Positions 34,950-42,985 of a stretch of 64,000 bases of DNA are shown here, in pieces (the stretch's first letter is position 1; every line of letters starts with the position of its first letter). Under the pieces are notes generated by a model. That model did no database searches, was not told where the DNA came from, and saw only the letters and a program-made list of their open reading frames with translations. Origin of the DNA: Moorella mulderi DSM 14980. Lineage in GTDB: Bacteria; Bacillota; DSM-521; Neomoorellales; Neomoorellaceae. Made by a program: the position numbers and the translations under genes. The stretch covers positions 1 through 64,000 of the forward strand of contig NZ_LTBC01000001.1 of assembly GCF_001594015.1 (NCBI RefSeq). The letters run 5' to 3'.

Positions 34950-35610
34950 GTATCGCGTTACCGGTAAAATAATAGCCCGCGACTGGCCCGCCCTGGTGGT
35001 CCTGGCCGCCATGCTTGTTGCCGGCATCCTGGTTTACCCCCGCCTGCCGGACCTGGTCCCGGCCCACTGGAACTTCCGGGGCGAGGTTGATAATTACTTT
35101 AACCGCTTCTGGGGCGCCTTCGCCCTGCCCCTGATGACCGGGGGCATTTACCTGCTCCTGCTTTTTGTTCCTTACCTTGATCCCAAGCGGGAAAATTATA
35201 CCCGTTTTGACCGGGCTTACCAGATAGTGCGTCTGGGGATGGTCTTCTTTATGGGGGTGATTTATGCCACCACCCTGGTCGTGGCCCTGGGCGGCCCGGC
35301 CAGCCTGGTCGGCCGGGTAGTACCCCTGGCGGTAGGGTTGCTCTTTATCCTGATCGGCAACTACCTGCCCCAGGCGCGTCTCAATTACTTCTTCGGCGTC
35401 CGCACCCCCTGGACCCTGGCCAATGAGGAAGTCTGGCGGCGCACCCACCGCTTTTCCGGTTATGCCTTTATCCTGGCCGGGTTTATGTTCATCGTCGCGG
35501 CCTTCCTGCCGCCGCCGGCAAACTTTATCCTGCCCATGGCCTGCATCCTTATAGCCGTCGTTAGCACCATATTTTACTCTTATCTGGCCTTTCGCAGGGT
35601 TTCGTGGTAA
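34939..35610 (+). CDS. sdpI: SdpI-family membrane protein
   Basis: 223 residues with six predicted membrane helices. N-terminal DUF1648-type segment with LPDLVPAHWNFRGEVDNYFN (about 30-55), then the SdpI domain with NYLPQARLNYFFGVRTPWTL and EEVWRRTHRFSGYAF, both typical. In Bacillus, SdpI gives immunity to the SdpC killing factor and holds SdpR at the membrane. No sdpC toxin gene is seen near here, so this looks like an orphan immunity/sensor pair. Confidence 0.88.
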   Translation: MENRYRVTGKIIARDWPALVVLAAMLVAGILVYPRLPDLVPAHWNFRGEVDNYFNRFWGAFALPLMTGGIYLLLLFVPYLDPKRENYTRFDRAYQIVRLGMVFFMGVIYATTLVVALGGPASLVGRVVPLAVGLLFILIGNYLPQARLNYFFGVRTPWTLANEEVWRRTHRFSGYAFILAGFMFIVAAFLPPPANFILPMACILIAVVSTIFYSYLAFRRVSW

Positions 35611-35662
35611 TACAATTACCCATTTAGTGGTAACTAGACTTTCCTGTAGTGTTTTAAAATAT

Positions 35663-35700
35663 GGGAGCAGGTCCGGCAAAAATACCGGGCCTGCTCCTTT
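35663..35700. terminator. bidirectional hairpin between sdpI and the nitroreductase gene
   Basis: Stem GGAGCAGG(T)CCGG/CCGG(G)CCTGCTCC followed by TTT on the plus strand. The two flanking genes converge here. Some T-rich sequence exists on the minus strand as well. Confidence 0.75.
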
Positions 35701-35718
35701 AACCAGGAACCCGTTATA

Positions 35719-36258
35719 TTATCTTACATAATTAACGTTGTTTTCTTTTACCCTTTCCACGGCAAATTTCTCTCCCGCTTTGTAGCCTGCAACTACAGCG
35801 CACATGATTTCGTAACCTTCGGGAATGCCCGCTCTGGCGGCAAGTTCCTTATCGGCTTTGAAGGCAAGGGTTGGGGTAATCAGGTAGCATGAACCCAATC
35901 CCAGAGCTGTTGCGGCGATGATCATGCTGGTGGCAGCGCAAGAAGCGGTGGCAAGGCTATAAGGCCCTTGCGGGGCAGAAAGAAGGAACAGGGTAGGGGC
36001 GCCGTAGAGAGGGTCATATCCCGGTAATGCGGCGCGGCTCATTAAAAATTCATTGCCCGAGTTCTTCATGGCTTCCAGGGCAAGATTTGAAATATGCTGT
36101 AGCAATCCTTTATCCTGCACCACCGTAATATGATATGGGCTGGCACAGGGAGCATTTTGACCGGCAGCTATGATAGCCGCTAATGCTGCATCTGGAATCT
36201 GATCTTTTTTATAATCCCGCACACTTTTTCTTTTGGCGATAGCCTCCAGGGCATCCAC
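35719..36258 (-). CDS. nitroreductase family protein
   Basis: 179 residues. Starts DALEAIAKRKSVRDY (the FMN-binding 'RrSvR.y' motif) and carries PCASPYHITVVQD and GLGSCYLITP, typical of the FMN-dependent nitroreductase fold. Family members reduce nitro or quinone compounds with NAD(P)H. A short size suggests the compact NfsB-like or Frm2-like group. The start has AGGAGGG upstream. It is followed by a carbon-nitrogen hydrolase gene on the same strand with 59 bp upstream of this gene. Confidence 0.88.
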   Translation of the reverse strand: MDALEAIAKRKSVRDYKKDQIPDAALAAIIAAGQNAPCASPYHITVVQDKGLLQHISNLALEAMKNSGNEFLMSRAALPGYDPLYGAPTLFLLSAPQGPYSLATASCAATSMIIAATALGLGSCYLITPTLAFKADKELAARAGIPEGYEIMCAVVAGYKAGEKFAVERVKENNVNYVR

Positions 36259-36317
36259 AGTAACCCTCCTTTAGTCTTTAATTATTAAATTATTAATTAT
36301 AGCCCATTACCCCGCCT

Positions 36318-37067
36318 TCATCTGGCCTGATGTACGTTGTCCTCCGGCAGGTCGCATGTCAGCAGCGTCTCCGAGGCTTCATCAGCCATAACTACCAGAC
36401 CTCCCTCCGGGTCGGCAATCAGACTGTTACCCAGGCTCACCATGCCAATGTGGCTGCCTACGGCGTTGGCCAGGATGACGTAACAGCGGTTCTCCACCGC
36501 CCTGGCGATGGGCAGGGCGCGGTTTTTGGGCAGCTTCCAGCGGGCCTCGCCCGGTTGGTAGTAGTGGGCGGAAAGGATGAACAGGGCCCGGGCCCCTTCC
36601 GCCGCGATCTGCCGGGCCAGTTCGGGATAATTCTGGTCGCGGCAGATGATGACCCCGAACCAGTTTCCTTTATAGCTAAAGACCAGACGATCGGCACCCG
36701 GGCTAAAATAGCGGGCCTCGGCCTCCGTCAGGTAAATCTTGCGATAGGTATGGACACTGCCGTCGGGTAGGAACACCGAGGCGGCATTGAATAGGTGTTC
36801 GCCGGCGAACTCGGCCCGGCCGACAAGCAAACCCACACCCAGGTCGGCCGCTGCCCGGGCAATCCTGGTCAGGGCGCCATCCAGCTCCTCCTTAAACCCC
36901 GGCCGGCCAAGGGTGGCCGGATTATATCCCGTCAGACTCATTTCCGGAAAAGCCAGCAGTTCCACACCCCGCCCGGCCGCTTCCGCGGCCAGGCGCAAGA
37001 TTGTCGCCTCATTGACGGCCGGGCTGTCGGCGATAAACATCTGGGCCGCCCCTAGACGCAAAGGCAT
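36318..37067 (-). CDS. carbon-nitrogen hydrolase (nitrilase superfamily)
   Basis: About 249 residues from the ATG at 37067. The longer starts at 37100 and 37166 lack ribosome binding sites, but 37067 has only a short GGGGGC, so the start is uncertain. The catalytic triad is present: Glu in LAFPEMSLTGY, Lys in HTYRKIYLTEAE and Cys in GVIICRDQNYPE. The family hydrolyses amides, carbamoyl groups or nitriles. The exact substrate cannot be told. Complete at the C-terminus. Confidence 0.88.
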   Translation of the reverse strand: MPLRLGAAQMFIADSPAVNEATILRLAAEAAGRGVELLAFPEMSLTGYNPATLGRPGFKEELDGALTRIARAAADLGVGLLVGRAEFAGEHLFNAASVFLPDGSVHTYRKIYLTEAEARYFSPGADRLVFSYKGNWFGVIICRDQNYPELARQIAAEGARALFILSAHYYQPGEARWKLPKNRALPIARAVENRCYVILANAVGSHIGMVSLGNSLIADPEGGLVVMADEASETLLTCDLPEDNVHQAR

Positions 37068-37288
37068 CGCCCCCGTGGCACATTTTTCCGTCCCTATCAT
37101 ACTATAACGGACGCAGTATGGCAAGGCAGTTTCCCGGACAGGGATCTTGCTGGCCGGCCGCGGCAATCTCCTCGTTGCAGGGTACAGAAAAAGGCCATGT
37201 CCTTCCGGATACGTGGCCTCCAGGTACTTCAGGCCGGCAACGGGCGTTTCCCGCGCCGGTTGAGGCTTGAATTGGGTCTAAGTTATGC

Positions 37289-38683
37289 CTACCCCTGTAT
37301 CTTCTGGCCCCCGGATGGGTTTACATCAGGTTGTGAGGGCGTCAGTGGTATTTCCGGTGCCGCCAGGGCTTCGGCGGGCAGCTCGATCTTTACGCCGCTG
37401 TTATACTGGTAATCCGTAACCTTCATGTTGATGGTCATGGTCTCCAGGGGCACGGCTTCTTCCTGGAATCTGTCCGCAAAAGCCACCAGGCAGGTTATTT
37501 CTGACGCATAAGTAAGGTTATCCTCCATGCCGATGGCTTCCTCGCTCCAGAAGGAAATGGACTTCAAGACGCCGCCGGCCTGGTTCAAGGCCTGCTCCAT
37601 CTCCGGGGTCAACCCACCAGGCAGGGCCTGCATCAGGGCCTGCCAGTCGTCAATCCGCCCGTAGTAGGCGATACGGTGAACCTTATGCCCGTTCTCTATA
37701 CCCTCGCCCAGGTACCGGAAGTGGAAACTGTCCTTTAGCCCCGGCGGTAACCCCGCCGCGCTCCTGCTCTGTTCTACCAGGGTTTGCAGATCCGGTAGAG
37801 CTTCTTTGGGTAGCTTCATCCACTGGGGTTTTTCCATACCGGGAATCTCTATCTTCTGGTACATAGTCCCGTCCACCAGGTACTGTTCCATAGTCATCTG
37901 CATCTTACCGCCCGCCGGCAGGTCTTCACCCGGTGTTTTCTCAGCCGGCAGGTTAAAGGTCATGTCCACCTTCTGGTGCAGGCTCAAGGGATAGCTGAAC
38001 TCGCTCACGATATTGCCCTGCATGGATACTGCTGGCACTTCCCCGGCAACCCCGGGCCGCAAGCGCGCGCTTATAGCCATGCTGCCGGCGAATTTCACGT
38101 CTTTGACCTTAGCCTGGGCCTGCTTGGCGGCCTGGACAATCTTTTCCGCCTCCGGGTCGCTGCCAAAAACCCTGGCCAGGAAAGCAACGCCCTCATCCAC
38201 GGTCAGGATCGCGGCCGCGTCCTGGTCGGGCTGCAGCAGGCCGGCCCGTACCAGCCAGGCATAGGGGGTATAACCCCAGCTCTCCCGCCCCAGGGACCCC
38301 TTTACATCCGGCGCGGCGACGCCGTCAGGCAGCCCCAGGACCCGGGAGGCCATCACCGCCGCTTCCAGCAGGGTAACCGGCCGGTCGGTGTGCAGGCCGC
38401 CGTCGGGGTAGCCCCTGATGACACTTTTTTCCTTCAAAGCCATTACCGCCGGGCTATACCAGGCATCCCCCTGGGTATCAGCAGTGTCGGCCGTCACCTG
38501 CATCCCCGCCGCCCGGGCCAGCAGGGCGGCAAACTCACCCCGGGTCAGGGTCTTCCCCGGCGCCGGGGTCTGGGGAAATACCTGGCGGAGCTGGTCGCCG
38601 GTGACCGTTCCGGCCAGGGCCGCCGGTGCCAGGGCCAGGATCAGGCCCACGGCAAGTATCAACACCTGAAACCACTTTTTCAT
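37289..38683 (-). CDS. secreted SLH-domain protein with lipoprotein-like C-terminal domain
   Basis: 464 residues. Signal peptide (about 1-25, ends ALA). SLH-type segments at about 35-170 (TRGEFAALLARAAGMQV, ALKEKSVIRGYPDGGLHTDR, VTLLEAAVMASRVLGL). The rest (about 185-464) is a beta-rich DUF6612/LppX-like domain with MQMTMEQYLVDGTMYQKI and HKVHRIAYYG. It may bind lipids or be a cell-wall-tethered scaffold. Complete. No operon partner, since the ABC exporter genes upstream on the same strand are over 100 bp away. Confidence 0.82.
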   Translation of the reverse strand: MKKWFQVLILAVGLILALAPAALAGTVTGDQLRQVFPQTPAPGKTLTRGEFAALLARAAGMQVTADTADTQGDAWYSPAVMALKEKSVIRGYPDGGLHTDRPVTLLEAAVMASRVLGLPDGVAAPDVKGSLGRESWGYTPYAWLVRAGLLQPDQDAAAILTVDEGVAFLARVFGSDPEAEKIVQAAKQAQAKVKDVKFAGSMAISARLRPGVAGEVPAVSMQGNIVSEFSYPLSLHQKVDMTFNLPAEKTPGEDLPAGGKMQMTMEQYLVDGTMYQKIEIPGMEKPQWMKLPKEALPDLQTLVEQSRSAAGLPPGLKDSFHFRYLGEGIENGHKVHRIAYYGRIDDWQALMQALPGGLTPEMEQALNQAGGVLKSISFWSEEAIGMEDNLTYASEITCLVAFADRFQEEAVPLETMTINMKVTDYQYNSGVKIELPAEALAAPEIPLTPSQPDVNPSGGQKIQG

Positions 38684-38799
38684 ACTTTTCCCTTCTCCCC
38701 TTTCGCTGTTCTTCCCCCTGTACCTCTCTTATTGTTTAGTAATTCTCTACCCTGCCAGATTTCTCCTGCCGGCCGGGGAAATTTATAGCAGAGAATATC

Positions 38800-39447
38800 C
38801 TATCCTACATCCCTCCGGCTGAACACCCATGCGGCCAGCAGCCCGAAGGCCAGGTAGCAGATCAGGGATGCCAGCAGCAATCCCGTCAGGAAGTACCAGG
38901 AATCTACAGTTATACGATCCACCACCCACCTGATGACCGGGCGAAAAAAGGAGGGGAACGCCAGGGGTAAAAGGCCCAGAAGGGGTAACAGCATCACATT
39001 AGAAGCGCGTTTATAATCCCAGGTAAAGAAGACCAGGAAAAACAATCCTTCCAGAACCAGCACCAGGGCCAGGGAGAAAGCCAGGGATATGATTAGACTG
39101 ACCCCACCCTGGGGCGCAAACCAGCCCAGCCAGTGCGCCAGGCCGCCCGCAGCGATTACCAGGAGGCTGCCGCCTATTGTTAGCAACAGGCCGCCGGCAA
39201 ATTTGCTGGCCACAATGGCGCCGGGGCTTACTGGCAGGGAGCGCAGCAAGCCCAGGCCCCCTTCTACTTCCTCCTGATAACATATACGGCCGCTAAAAAA
39301 GTAGGGTAAAACGATGCTCCAGGTAGCTATGAAGGCGCTCCCCATTTCCATCCGGCTAAAAAATAAGATCATGGCCGCAGCCATCAAGGCGTAGGTCAAC
39401 ATACTCGAGCGCGCAACCATCAGGTCTTTAGTGATAAGGGTCCACAT
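38800..39447 (-). CDS. ABC-2 type permease
   Basis: 215 residues with six hydrophobic helices and a short loop containing FSGRICYQEEVEGGLGLLRS, typical of the ABC2_membrane_5 family. It is the permease of an exporter whose ATPase gene lies 100 bp upstream on the same strand. ATG with GGGGGAG upstream. Last gene of a GntR-ATPase-permease operon, as in ytrABC-like systems for export of antibiotics or cell envelope stressors. Confidence 0.88.
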   Translation of the reverse strand: MWTLITKDLMVARSSMLTYALMAAAMILFFSRMEMGSAFIATWSIVLPYFFSGRICYQEEVEGGLGLLRSLPVSPGAIVASKFAGGLLLTIGGSLLVIAAGGLAHWLGWFAPQGGVSLIISLAFSLALVLVLEGLFFLVFFTWDYKRASNVMLLPLLGLLPLAFPSFFRPVIRWVVDRITVDSWYFLTGLLLASLICYLAFGLLAAWVFSRRDVG

Positions 39448-39547
39448 GGTTTTCTCCCCCTGGATTTTAATTTTGGTGAGAAAATAGCTTTCACTTTACT
39501 TGCGTCGTTGGAAGTTGATCCCCCTCCTGTGATTGCCCTGTCCAACT

Positions 39548-40426
39548 TCAGTTGCGGCCAGTTTTTCCCTGCCTTACAGCCGCCAGGAGCAGGTCTTCCA
39601 GCTTCAGGGGGCTCGCCTCAAGGTACCGGGCCGCCTCCGGGCGTTGCTGCAGCAGGTCACGGTAACTGCCCGTTACCCCCAGGCAACGGCCGCCTTCCTG
39701 CTGCCAGGTTTTAAGCCAGGGCTTCAATTCCTCCAGGCGGGAAGCAGGGAAGGCCAGGCCCTTCCAGTCGGCCAGGAGGTCGTCCTTCTCCTGGCACAGG
39801 AGCAATCTGCCCTCGTTTAAAACCGCCACATAGTCAGCCACCTTCTCCACGTCTTCCATAATGTGGGTGGAGAAAAAAATGGCCCGTGTTTCATCCTGGA
39901 TGAAGGCCAGCATCTCCTGGAGGACGTCGTGCCGGGCGATGGGGTCCAGGCCGGCCATGGGCTCATCCAGGATAAGCAGGCGGGGATGGTGGGCCAGCGC
40001 CAGGGCCAGGGAGAGTTTGGCCCGGGTCCCCTTGGAAAGTTCTTTAATCTTCCTGTCGCGGGGCACATTAAACTTTTCCAGGAGCCGGCGGCACAGTCCA
40101 TCGTCCCAGTGACGGTAAAGGCGGGCATAAAAGCCGGCCGTCCATGCCACCGTCATGTCCTGGTAATAGGGGTGGGTTTCGGCAACGTAACCCACCACCT
40201 GGCGAATTTCCAGTTCGTCCCTGTGGGAATCCAGGCCATATACCCGGATTTCCCCGTCGTCGGGGTGGAAAAGGTTCAACAGGCATTTAATGGTGGTGCT
40301 TTTGCCGGCGCCGTTAGGACCGATGAAGCCCATGATATAACCGGCGGGCAGTTCCAGGGACAGGGGTCCCAGGGTGAAACCAGGGAAAGACTTCTTTAAG
40401 TTCTGTACTTCCAGGGCGGCGATCAT
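39548..40426 (-). CDS. ABC transporter ATPase
   Basis: 292 residues. Walker A is GPNGAGKST (about 36-44), the Q-loop is in VVGYVAETHPYYQDMTV, the signature is LSKGTRAKL, Walker B is LLILDEPMAGLD and the H-loop is in FFSTHIMEDVE. An extra C-terminal 70 residues is typical of drug or lantibiotic exporters of the YtrB type. Overlaps the GntR gene by four bases (ATGA), showing coupling, and is 100 bp from the permease gene downstream. Confidence 0.92.
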   Translation of the reverse strand: MIAALEVQNLKKSFPGFTLGPLSLELPAGYIMGFIGPNGAGKSTTIKCLLNLFHPDDGEIRVYGLDSHRDELEIRQVVGYVAETHPYYQDMTVAWTAGFYARLYRHWDDGLCRRLLEKFNVPRDRKIKELSKGTRAKLSLALALAHHPRLLILDEPMAGLDPIARHDVLQEMLAFIQDETRAIFFSTHIMEDVEKVADYVAVLNEGRLLLCQEKDDLLADWKGLAFPASRLEELKPWLKTWQQEGGRCLGVTGSYRDLLQQRPEAARYLEASPLKLEDLLLAAVRQGKTGRN

Positions 40427-40815
40427 AGTTTGCCGTTACCTCCTTGCAGGATGCCGTGGAAAATGGCGCTGATTTCGTCATCAGTGAGTCCCAGCCTGCG
40501 GGCCTCCTCCAGAGCCCGGCTAAGCAATCCGGCCGCTATTTTCCTGGCTGCCGCGCGGGCGCTTTCCCGGTCGACCCGGGCTACAAAGGTCCCCACCCCC
40601 TGGCGGGTGGTAAGCAAACCCTCCCGCTCCAGCTCCAGGTAAGCCCGCCGGGTGGTAATGACACTGGTGGTCAGCTGCTGGGCCAGTTCGCGGATGGAGG
40701 GCAGGGGGTCCCCCGGAGAAAGCTCGCCGGTGAGAATCAGGCGGCGAATTTCGTTAATGATCTGCTGGTACATGGGCTCCGGGTTTTCCCCGGATATTTT
40801 GAGGAGCAAGGGCAT
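40423..40815 (-). CDS. GntR-family regulator, YtrA subfamily
   Basis: 130 residues: an N-terminal winged helix (about 10-75) with PMYQQIINEIRRLILTGELS, SIRELAQQLTTSVITTRRAY and LLTTRQGVGTFVA, followed by a short C-terminal helical tail of about 40 residues instead of an effector domain, as in the YtrA group. These small repressors control their own ABC exporter operons in response to envelope antibiotics. A strong operator (40,875-40,901) overlaps its promoter. Start at 40815 has AGGGGAGG upstream. Confidence 0.92.
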   Translation of the reverse strand: MPLLLKISGENPEPMYQQIINEIRRLILTGELSPGDPLPSIRELAQQLTTSVITTRRAYLELEREGLLTTRQGVGTFVARVDRESARAAARKIAAGLLSRALEEARRLGLTDDEISAIFHGILQGGNGKL

Positions 40816-40874
40816 CCTCCCCTTTTACACTTTCGGGTGACCAGTTCCCCCTCGGACCGATGCCCCGGAGAAAC

Positions 40875-40926
40875 TACTGTATATACTATCTATATACAGT
40901 ATAGGCACAAGCGCAGGCCATGTCAA
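40875..40926 (-). promoter_or_regulatory. promoter and GntR operator of the ABC exporter operon
   Basis: On the minus strand: -35 TTGACA (40921-40926), 17-bp spacer, -10 TATACT (40898-40903). An 11-bp perfect inverted repeat (TACTGTATATA at 40875-40885 and its complement at 40891-40901, 5-bp spacer) overlaps the -10 and start site. Repressor binding there would block RNA polymerase. Confidence 0.9.
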
Positions 40927-40978
40927 GGCTTATGTGATAGTTTAAAGATACGTGCCGAATTATTACCTGATCACCCCC

Positions 40979-41008
40979 TTGACAGGAACTCTCTCCCCCT
41001 GGTATGCT
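40979..41008 (+). promoter_or_regulatory. promoter of the ECF transporter operon
   Basis: -35 TTGACA (40979-40984), 18-bp spacer, -10 TATGCT (41003-41008). It would give a leader of about 220 bases before the 41,234 start codon. Confidence 0.7.
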
Positions 41009-41067
41009 AAAGGTAACCTGCTAAGGAAAACAAACAATAGGTTTACCTGTTCACCATTGCCAAGCTT

Positions 41068-41126
41068 GAGCTGAGTTGAGAGCCAAGTATAGAGATGAGG
41101 AGAGACGAGACTGGCCGGAGTTTTAG
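41068..41126 (+). promoter_or_regulatory. probable TRAP (MtrB) RNA-binding site
   Basis: Nine regularly spaced GAG/TAG triplets: GAG at 41068, 41073, 41078, 41092, 41097, 41102, 41107 and 41118, TAG at 41124. Within the blocks 41068-41080 and 41092-41109 the spacing is exactly two bases between triplets. This is the pattern bound by the 11-subunit tryptophan RNA-binding attenuation protein. It lies directly upstream of an intrinsic terminator and a TrpP-like gene. Confidence 0.75.
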
Positions 41127-41132
41127 GCAATC

Positions 41133-41168
41133 ACAGCCTGGCGGTTTTCGTCAGGCTGTTTTTTATTT
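41133..41168 (+). terminator. leader terminator (attenuator)
   Basis: Stem ACAGCCTG (41133-41140) with CAGGCTGT (41152-41159), then TTTTTTATTT. It lies before the first gene of the ECF operon, so it can only act as an attenuator. Confidence 0.88.
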
Positions 41169-41233
41169 ATCCAGCCGTTCCGGGGCTGCAGCCCCGCCGG
41201 CAGTAATAATTCATCATCAAGGGGGAGTTATCA

Positions 41234-41788
41234 ATGGAAGAGGTCAAAGTAACCCGGGTGGAAAAGCAGGGGCTGCAGGCCATGGACGTGGTCGTGGTGG
41301 CCGTCCTGCTGGCAGCAGGCGCGGTACTTAGGATGATCACCCCGCCTTTCTTTGGCATTACCCCCAACGTAGTCATCGGTATGTATGTCCTGGCCATTAT
41401 GCTCCTCAGGCCCCGCCTGCCCCAGGTGCTGGGGATCGGCCTGGTGGCAGCCGCCGTCTGCCAGCTGACCACCAAATCCTTGCTGCCCTACCTGAATTTT
41501 GCCAGCGAACCGGTAGGAGCTATTGTTACCGCCCTTTTACTCTACCTGCCCTTTGACAAAAACAGCTTCTTCAGGGTAGTGAAACCTCTGGTAGTCACCT
41601 TCCTGGGTACCTTTGCCAGCGGTTTTACGTACATTACTATCTTTAAAGCCATAACTCTCTTTGCTACTTTACCCAAAAATCCAGCTTACACTTATCTTCT
41701 CATGGTAGTTATTGTTACCGGCATCTTTAACGCCGTCCTGGCCCAGGTACTCTATTTCCCCTTAAAACAACTGCTGAAAAATGTTTAA
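41234..41788 (+). CDS. trpP: TrpP-like tryptophan ECF S-component
   Basis: 184 residues with about five to six membrane helices. The opening after a 20-residue leader (VVVVAVLLAAGAVLRMITPP) and the ...ITPPFFGITPNVVIGMY segment match the TrpP family, as does the C-terminal VTGIFNAVLAQVLYFPLKQL. S-components bind the substrate for an energy-coupling factor module, which is encoded right after. The TRAP-type leader supports tryptophan as substrate. ATG with GGGGGAG upstream. The family call is fairly secure; substrate is inferred. Confidence 0.75.
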   Translation: MEEVKVTRVEKQGLQAMDVVVVAVLLAAGAVLRMITPPFFGITPNVVIGMYVLAIMLLRPRLPQVLGIGLVAAAVCQLTTKSLLPYLNFASEPVGAIVTALLLYLPFDKNSFFRVVKPLVVTFLGTFASGFTYITIFKAITLFATLPKNPAYTYLLMVVIVTGIFNAVLAQVLYFPLKQLLKNV

Positions 41789-41821
41789 CCTGACAGAGCG
41801 CAGCAGCGCGGAGGCCGGTTC

Positions 41822-42688
41822 ATGGAACCTATTATTAAGGTAGAGAATTTTACTTTTTACTATCCCGACAGCCAGGTGCCAGCCCTGGCCGGAATAAACC
41901 TGACCGTCCAAGCGGGAGAATTTTTAGGCCTGACCGGCCCTACCGGCGCCGGCAAAACCACCCTGGCCCTGGCCCTGAACGGCATCATCCCCAATTTTCA
42001 GGGAGGCCGTATGGGCGGCAGGGTAATGGTTGCCGGTTTAGACACGGCAAAAACCCCCTGCGCCCGGCTGGCCGGGGTTATCGGCAGCGTCTTCCAGGAC
42101 CCGGAAGCCCAGCTGGTGGCGGAAGTAGTCGAGGATGAGCTGGCCTTCGGCCTGGAAAACCTGGCCGTCCCCCGGGAAGAAATGCGGCAGCGCATTGGCG
42201 CCGCCCTGGAAATGGTGGGCATAGCCAGCCTGCGCCACCGTAGTTTACGGGAATTATCCGGCGGCCAGAAGCAAAAGGTGGCCATTGCCGCTGCCGTGGC
42301 TTTAAGGCCCCGGGTGCTGGTGCTGGATGAACCGACTTCCGAACTCGACCCCCGGGGGACCTTGGAAATCGTGGCCCTCCTGCAGCGGCTCAACCGGGAC
42401 TATGGTATAACCATCCTGTTGATTGAACAAAAAATTAGTGTCCTCGCCCCCCGGGTCCCCCGGCTGGTCTGTCTTAACAAGGGCCGCATCGTGGCCGATG
42501 CCAGCCCGCGCCAGATCCTGGCCCAGGAGAAATTGACGACCGAACTGGGCCTGGAGGTACCCCCGGTGACAGCCCTGTTCCGGATGCTACGCCGGGCCGG
42601 CGTCTATCACGGCGACCTGCCCCTGGAGGTAGACGAAGGACAGCGGGAACTGGGGCGCCTGCTTGGGAGCCGGGCGTCCAGGGCATAG
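41822..42688 (+). CDS. ecfA1: ECF transporter ATPase EcfA1
   Basis: 288 residues. Walker A is GPTGAGKTT (about 38-46), the Q-loop is in GSVFQDPEAQLVAEVVEDE (the ECF-type 'QdPd.Q' motif), the signature is LSGGQKQK and Walker B is VLVLDEPTSELDP. It pairs with EcfA2 to power substrate uptake by the EcfT/S-component complex. ATG with GGAGG upstream, 33 bp after trpP, so in the same operon. The last 40 residues contain the usual regulatory tail of ECF ATPases. Confidence 0.92.
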   Translation: MEPIIKVENFTFYYPDSQVPALAGINLTVQAGEFLGLTGPTGAGKTTLALALNGIIPNFQGGRMGGRVMVAGLDTAKTPCARLAGVIGSVFQDPEAQLVAEVVEDELAFGLENLAVPREEMRQRIGAALEMVGIASLRHRSLRELSGGQKQKVAIAAAVALRPRVLVLDEPTSELDPRGTLEIVALLQRLNRDYGITILLIEQKISVLAPRVPRLVCLNKGRIVADASPRQILAQEKLTTELGLEVPPVTALFRMLRRAGVYHGDLPLEVDEGQRELGRLLGSRASRA

Positions 42689-42702
42689 CGGTACGCAGGT
42701 AA

Positions 42703-42841
42703 GTTATAAGATAGATGGTCCTGTTTCTTATGGAGACTCCACAGGGGTGAGCAGCTTCCCGGCCGCATTTATTTACAGCCAGGGATCTGGTACGGGCAGG
42801 GCAATACCATAGTGCAATCAGTAAATGCCTCATCTTATAAC
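42703..42841. repeat. 139-bp segment with 10-bp inverted ends
   Basis: GTTATAAGAT at 42703-42712 is repeated inverted at 42832-42841. The segment fills the gap between the two ATPase genes of the ECF operon (42,689-42,985), where no gene is seen. Could be a miniature insertion or chance; no target duplication is clear. Confidence 0.35.
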
Positions 42842-42985
42842 CGGCTAACCTTTGCGGGCGAGTTGAGGGCAACTGCTGTGCAGGGATCATGGCGAGAGAA
42901 AAACGCTGCCAGCCGGCGGTAAAAGATACCTGAAAGCTGTCGCCATCAGTACGGGGCGGCAACCTATATTTGGAGGCGCAAAAAA

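Noticed and set aside
34825-35679. 284-codon minus-strand open frame
   Set aside because: Antisense to sdpI; low complexity (Q, G, H, P) and no homology-like pattern.
41015-41233. T-box riboswitch in the ECF leader
   Set aside because: No T-box sequence or specifier hairpin is seen, while GAG/TAG triplets fit TRAP.
42474-42962. 162-codon minus-strand open frame across the ecfA1-ecfA2 gap
   Set aside because: Half of it is antisense to ecfA1 and the rest has no motif or start signal.
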